From Mycolicibacterium sp. GF69 (GTDB lineage Bacteria; Actinomycetota; Actinomycetes; Mycobacteriales; Mycobacteriaceae): a stretch of DNA of 64,000 nucleotides. The stretch is from contig NZ_QMEW01000006.1 in NCBI RefSeq assembly GCF_003284965.1, positions 62,001 to 126,000 of the forward strand. Direction: 5' to 3'. The notes below the pieces were generated by a model, which had not been told where the DNA came from, did not search any database, and saw only the letters and a list, made by a program, of their open reading frames with translations. Position numbers and translations under genes: made by a program. This document shows positions 62,001 through 64,000 of this stretch, in pieces (the first letter of the stretch is position 1; the number at the start of each line of letters is the position of its first letter).

Positions 62001-63479
62001 ATGGCGACGATCAACACCGCCGATTACCTGGTCGACCAGGCGAAGCGGCGGTTCATCCCCACGTTGAACAACCTGCCCCTGGGTCCGATCGAGAGGCGGC
62101 TGAACAATCGGGAGTGGCCGCAGTTCACGCTCGCGGACCCGCCCCCGGGCAGCGGATTGAAACCCGTCATGGGCGATGCCGGCCTGCCGATCCTCGGACA
62201 CATCATCGAGGCCTTCCGGGGTGGGCCGGAGTACGTGCTGGAGGTGTACCGCAAGTACGGCCCCGTTCATTACGCCTATTCGCCGGCGCTGTCGTCGGTG
62301 TCCGCGCTCGGGCCGGACGCCACCCAGGCCGTCTTCTCCAACAAGAACAAGGACTTTTCGCAGAAAGGCTGGCATCCGGTCATCGGCCCGTTCTTCAACC
62401 GTGGCTTGATGCTGCTCGACTTCGAAGAGCACATGTTCCACCGCCGGATCATGCAGGAGGCGTTCACCCGGACCCGGTTGTCGGGCTACGTCGAGCACAT
62501 CGACAAGGTGGCGTCGAAGGTGGTGGCGCAGGACTGGGTGGCCAACGACCCGCGCTTCCTGCTGCACCCGGCTCTCAAGGAACTCACCCTCGACATCGCC
62601 TCGGTGGTGTTCATGGGGCACGAACCCGGTACCGACCACGACCTGGTCACCAAGGTGAACGAGGCGTTCACCATCACCACCCGAGCCGGCGGCGCCATCA
62701 TCCGGACCAGCGTCCCGCCGTTCAAGTGGTGGCGTGGGCTGCAGGGGCGCAAGGTACTCGAGAACTACTTCGAGGAGCGGGTCAAGGAGCGGCGCGACTC
62801 CGGCGGCACCGACATGCTCACCGTGCTGTGCCACAGCGAGGACGAAGACGGCAACCGGTTCAGCGACGAGGACATCGTCAACCACATGATCTTCCTGATG
62901 ATGGCGGCCCACGACACCTCGACGTCGACGCTGACCACGATGGGCTACCACCTGGCGGCCAACCCGGAGTGGCAGGAGCGTTGTCGCGACGAGTCGTCGC
63001 GGCTGGGCGACGGGCCGCTGGACATCGAGGCGCTCGAGAAGCTCGAGACCCTGGACTTGGTGATCAACGAAGCGCTGCGGTTGGTCACACCCCTGCCGTT
63101 CAACGTCCGCCAAGCGGTGCGCGACACCGATCTACTGGGTTACTACATTCCGGCGGGCACCAACATCGTGACGTGGCCCGGCATGAACCACCGGCTACCC
63201 GAACTGTGGACCGATCCCGACAAGTTCGATCCGGACCGGTTCGCCGAGCCTCGCTCCGAGCACAAGAAGCACCGGTACGCGTTCGCGCCGTTCGGCGGGG
63301 GAGCACACAAGTGCATCGGCATGGTCTTCGGCCAGTTGGAGATCAAGACGGTGATGCACCGGCTGCTGCGCAAGTACCGCCTGGAGCTGCCGCGGCCGAA
63401 TTACCAGCCGCGATACGACTACGCGGGTATGCCGGTTCCGATGGACGGCATGCCGATCGTGTTGCGTCCGCTGCACTGA
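62001..63479 (+). CDS. cyp136: Cytochrome P450 CYP136
   Basis: 492 residues. I-helix AAHDTSTS (302-309), K-helix EALR (357-360), heme loop FAPFGGGAHKCIG with Cys438. The long N-terminal region before the fold (about 60 residues) has no membrane helix. It would use a ferredoxin partner, not found nearby. The AGGAG at 61989 sets the ATG at 62001. Substrate unknown; mycobacterial CYP136 is linked to sterol-like or lipid substrates only by family. Confidence 0.93.
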   Translation: MATINTADYLVDQAKRRFIPTLNNLPLGPIERRLNNREWPQFTLADPPPGSGLKPVMGDAGLPILGHIIEAFRGGPEYVLEVYRKYGPVHYAYSPALSSVSALGPDATQAVFSNKNKDFSQKGWHPVIGPFFNRGLMLLDFEEHMFHRRIMQEAFTRTRLSGYVEHIDKVASKVVAQDWVANDPRFLLHPALKELTLDIASVVFMGHEPGTDHDLVTKVNEAFTITTRAGGAIIRTSVPPFKWWRGLQGRKVLENYFEERVKERRDSGGTDMLTVLCHSEDEDGNRFSDEDIVNHMIFLMMAAHDTSTSTLTTMGYHLAANPEWQERCRDESSRLGDGPLDIEALEKLETLDLVINEALRLVTPLPFNVRQAVRDTDLLGYYIPAGTNIVTWPGMNHRLPELWTDPDKFDPDRFAEPRSEHKKHRYAFAPFGGGAHKCIGMVFGQLEIKTVMHRLLRKYRLELPRPNYQPRYDYAGMPVPMDGMPIVLRPLH

Positions 63480-63489
63480 ACCGGTTTCC

Positions 63490-63547
63490 CGCTTCGAAAC
63501 CGAAGATGGGCTCGAAATTTCGCCTGCAAGTCTTCAGTTTCGAAGCG
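63490..63547. terminator. Nested hairpin between cyp136 and the LeuA-domain gene
   Basis: Arms CGCTTCGAAAC (63490-63500) and GTTTCGAAGCG (63537-63547), a mismatch, then GAAGA/TCTTC, and a central palindrome CGAAATTTCG (63513-63522). No T-run. It fills the gap between convergent genes and ends 1 bp before the leftward gene's stop. Confidence 0.62.
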
Positions 63548-63548
63548 A

Positions 63549-63941
63549 TCAGACGGCCATCAGGCGGTTCGCGCACGCGATGACTGCGCTCAGCGCAGAC
63601 TGTGTCGGGTCGTCGGACAGGCCCATCGCCCACTCCGACCGCAAGCCGTCCGAGCCGCGGATGAACGTGGCGGTGCGCTCGCCGGCGTTCACCTGGTGGA
63701 AAGCGGTCGTCTCGACGGCGATTCCCCGGTCGTAGAGCATCGCCGTCAGCGCCGCGATGGGACCCGACGCCGCCGCCGACGTCGTGCAGATCCGGTCTCC
63801 GATTGCCAGTGTCGCCTGGTAGTTGCGCGCCTGGGGACCCAGCCTGGTGGCGGGACGATCGCCGTCGACGCAGCTCCAGCTGCCCAGCCGCAGCGGACCT
63901 GTACTGGGCGCGTATTCGGCGAGGAACGATTCGAAAGACAT
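63549..63941 (-). CDS. Stand-alone LeuA dimer/regulatory-domain protein
   Basis: 130 residues. After a short N-terminus (MSFESFLAEYAPSTGPLRLG) comes a fold matching the C-terminal allosteric domain of 2-isopropylmalate synthase: NYQATLAIGDRICTTSAAAS, GPIAALTAMLYDRGIAVETT, and the closing SALSAVIACANRL. No catalytic TIM barrel is present, so it cannot be a synthase; it may bind leucine or a related acid and regulate or dimerise with LeuA. The ATG at 63941 follows GAGGAGG; an upstream ATG at 63974 is in frame. The last 59 bp of the window contain nothing I can call. Confidence 0.75.
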   Translation of the reverse strand: MSFESFLAEYAPSTGPLRLGSWSCVDGDRPATRLGPQARNYQATLAIGDRICTTSAAASGPIAALTAMLYDRGIAVETTAFHQVNAGERTATFIRGSDGLRSEWAMGLSDDPTQSALSAVIACANRLMAV

Positions 63942-64000
63942 CGCGTCGGCCTCCTCGCGCAGGTCCGTCGGCATCGGGGCGTCGACGCAAGCCGCGAACG

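Overview
The window is a piece of a mycobacterial chromosome, most likely a fast-growing Mycobacterium/Mycolicibacterium. It is GC-rich and dense with genes, with many GTG starts and 4-bp ATGA/GTGA overlaps. Its gene order follows what I recall of M. tuberculosis H37Rv from Rv3001c (ilvC) to Rv3059 (cyp136). Species cannot be fixed from the sequence alone. I saw no tRNA, rRNA, insertion sequence, prophage or CRISPR array.

Layout. 1-5,100: a cut-off MerR-type regulator with a B12-domain-like C-terminus, a small hypothetical gene, and the ilvB-ilvN-ilvC operon read leftward behind a newly noticed branched-chain leader peptide and terminator-attenuator. 5,000-12,850: cfp6, the DoxX membrane protein, lppZ, gatB, pfkA, gatA-gatC and an ACT-domain protein. 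12,900-16,600: a five-gene membrane module (DUF4178, DUF2617, DUF4247, DUF350, membrane-anchored spermidine-synthase-like protein). I recall its relatives at Rv2597-Rv2601 in M. tuberculosis, so it appears relocated here. 16,500-23,900: a Cys-rich metallothionein-like protein, ligA, a YjbR-like protein, an acyl-CoA ligase, a Ser/Arg/Pro-rich surface protein, a MetE-like protein and lipoprotein lpqA. 23,900-28,000: an OlsB-like and PlsC-like acyltransferase pair followed by iscS and mnmA. 28,100-29,900: etfBA.

30,000-38,900 holds the methylglucose lipopolysaccharide (MGLP) region: methyltransferase, GH57 branching enzyme, GT4 glucosyltransferase, hexapeptide acetyltransferase, PQQ-propeller lipoprotein, DUF3298 secreted protein and two further methyltransferases. 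The last two sit at the end of an operon with an ABC ATPase, a Nudix hydrolase and EchA17. 41,400-47,150: serB2-ctaD, fecB, a YciI protein and adhC. 47,700-56,300: class Ib ribonucleotide reductase split into nrdF2 and nrdH-nrdI-nrdE, each preceded by paired NrdR-box-like sites 32 bp apart. Between them lie a flavin monooxygenase, a TetR regulator, a geranylgeranyl-reductase-like flavoprotein, a broken glyoxalase-fold gene and a cupin. 56,800-64,000: an FMN reductase with a divergent TetR, dinB2 coupled to a RecF-like ATPase, a short-chain dehydrogenase, a TetR facing cyp136, and an orphan LeuA regulatory-domain protein.

Two genome-wide habits are visible. At least a dozen genes have a TANNNT box 6-8 nt before the start codon, which implies leaderless transcripts. 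Several gene ends carry long nested hairpins without a U-tract, while four convergent pairs have overlapping ends at their stop codons. The best candidates for under-described biology are the polyamine/membrane module, the dinB2-ATPase pair with an altered steric gate residue, and the ilv leader.
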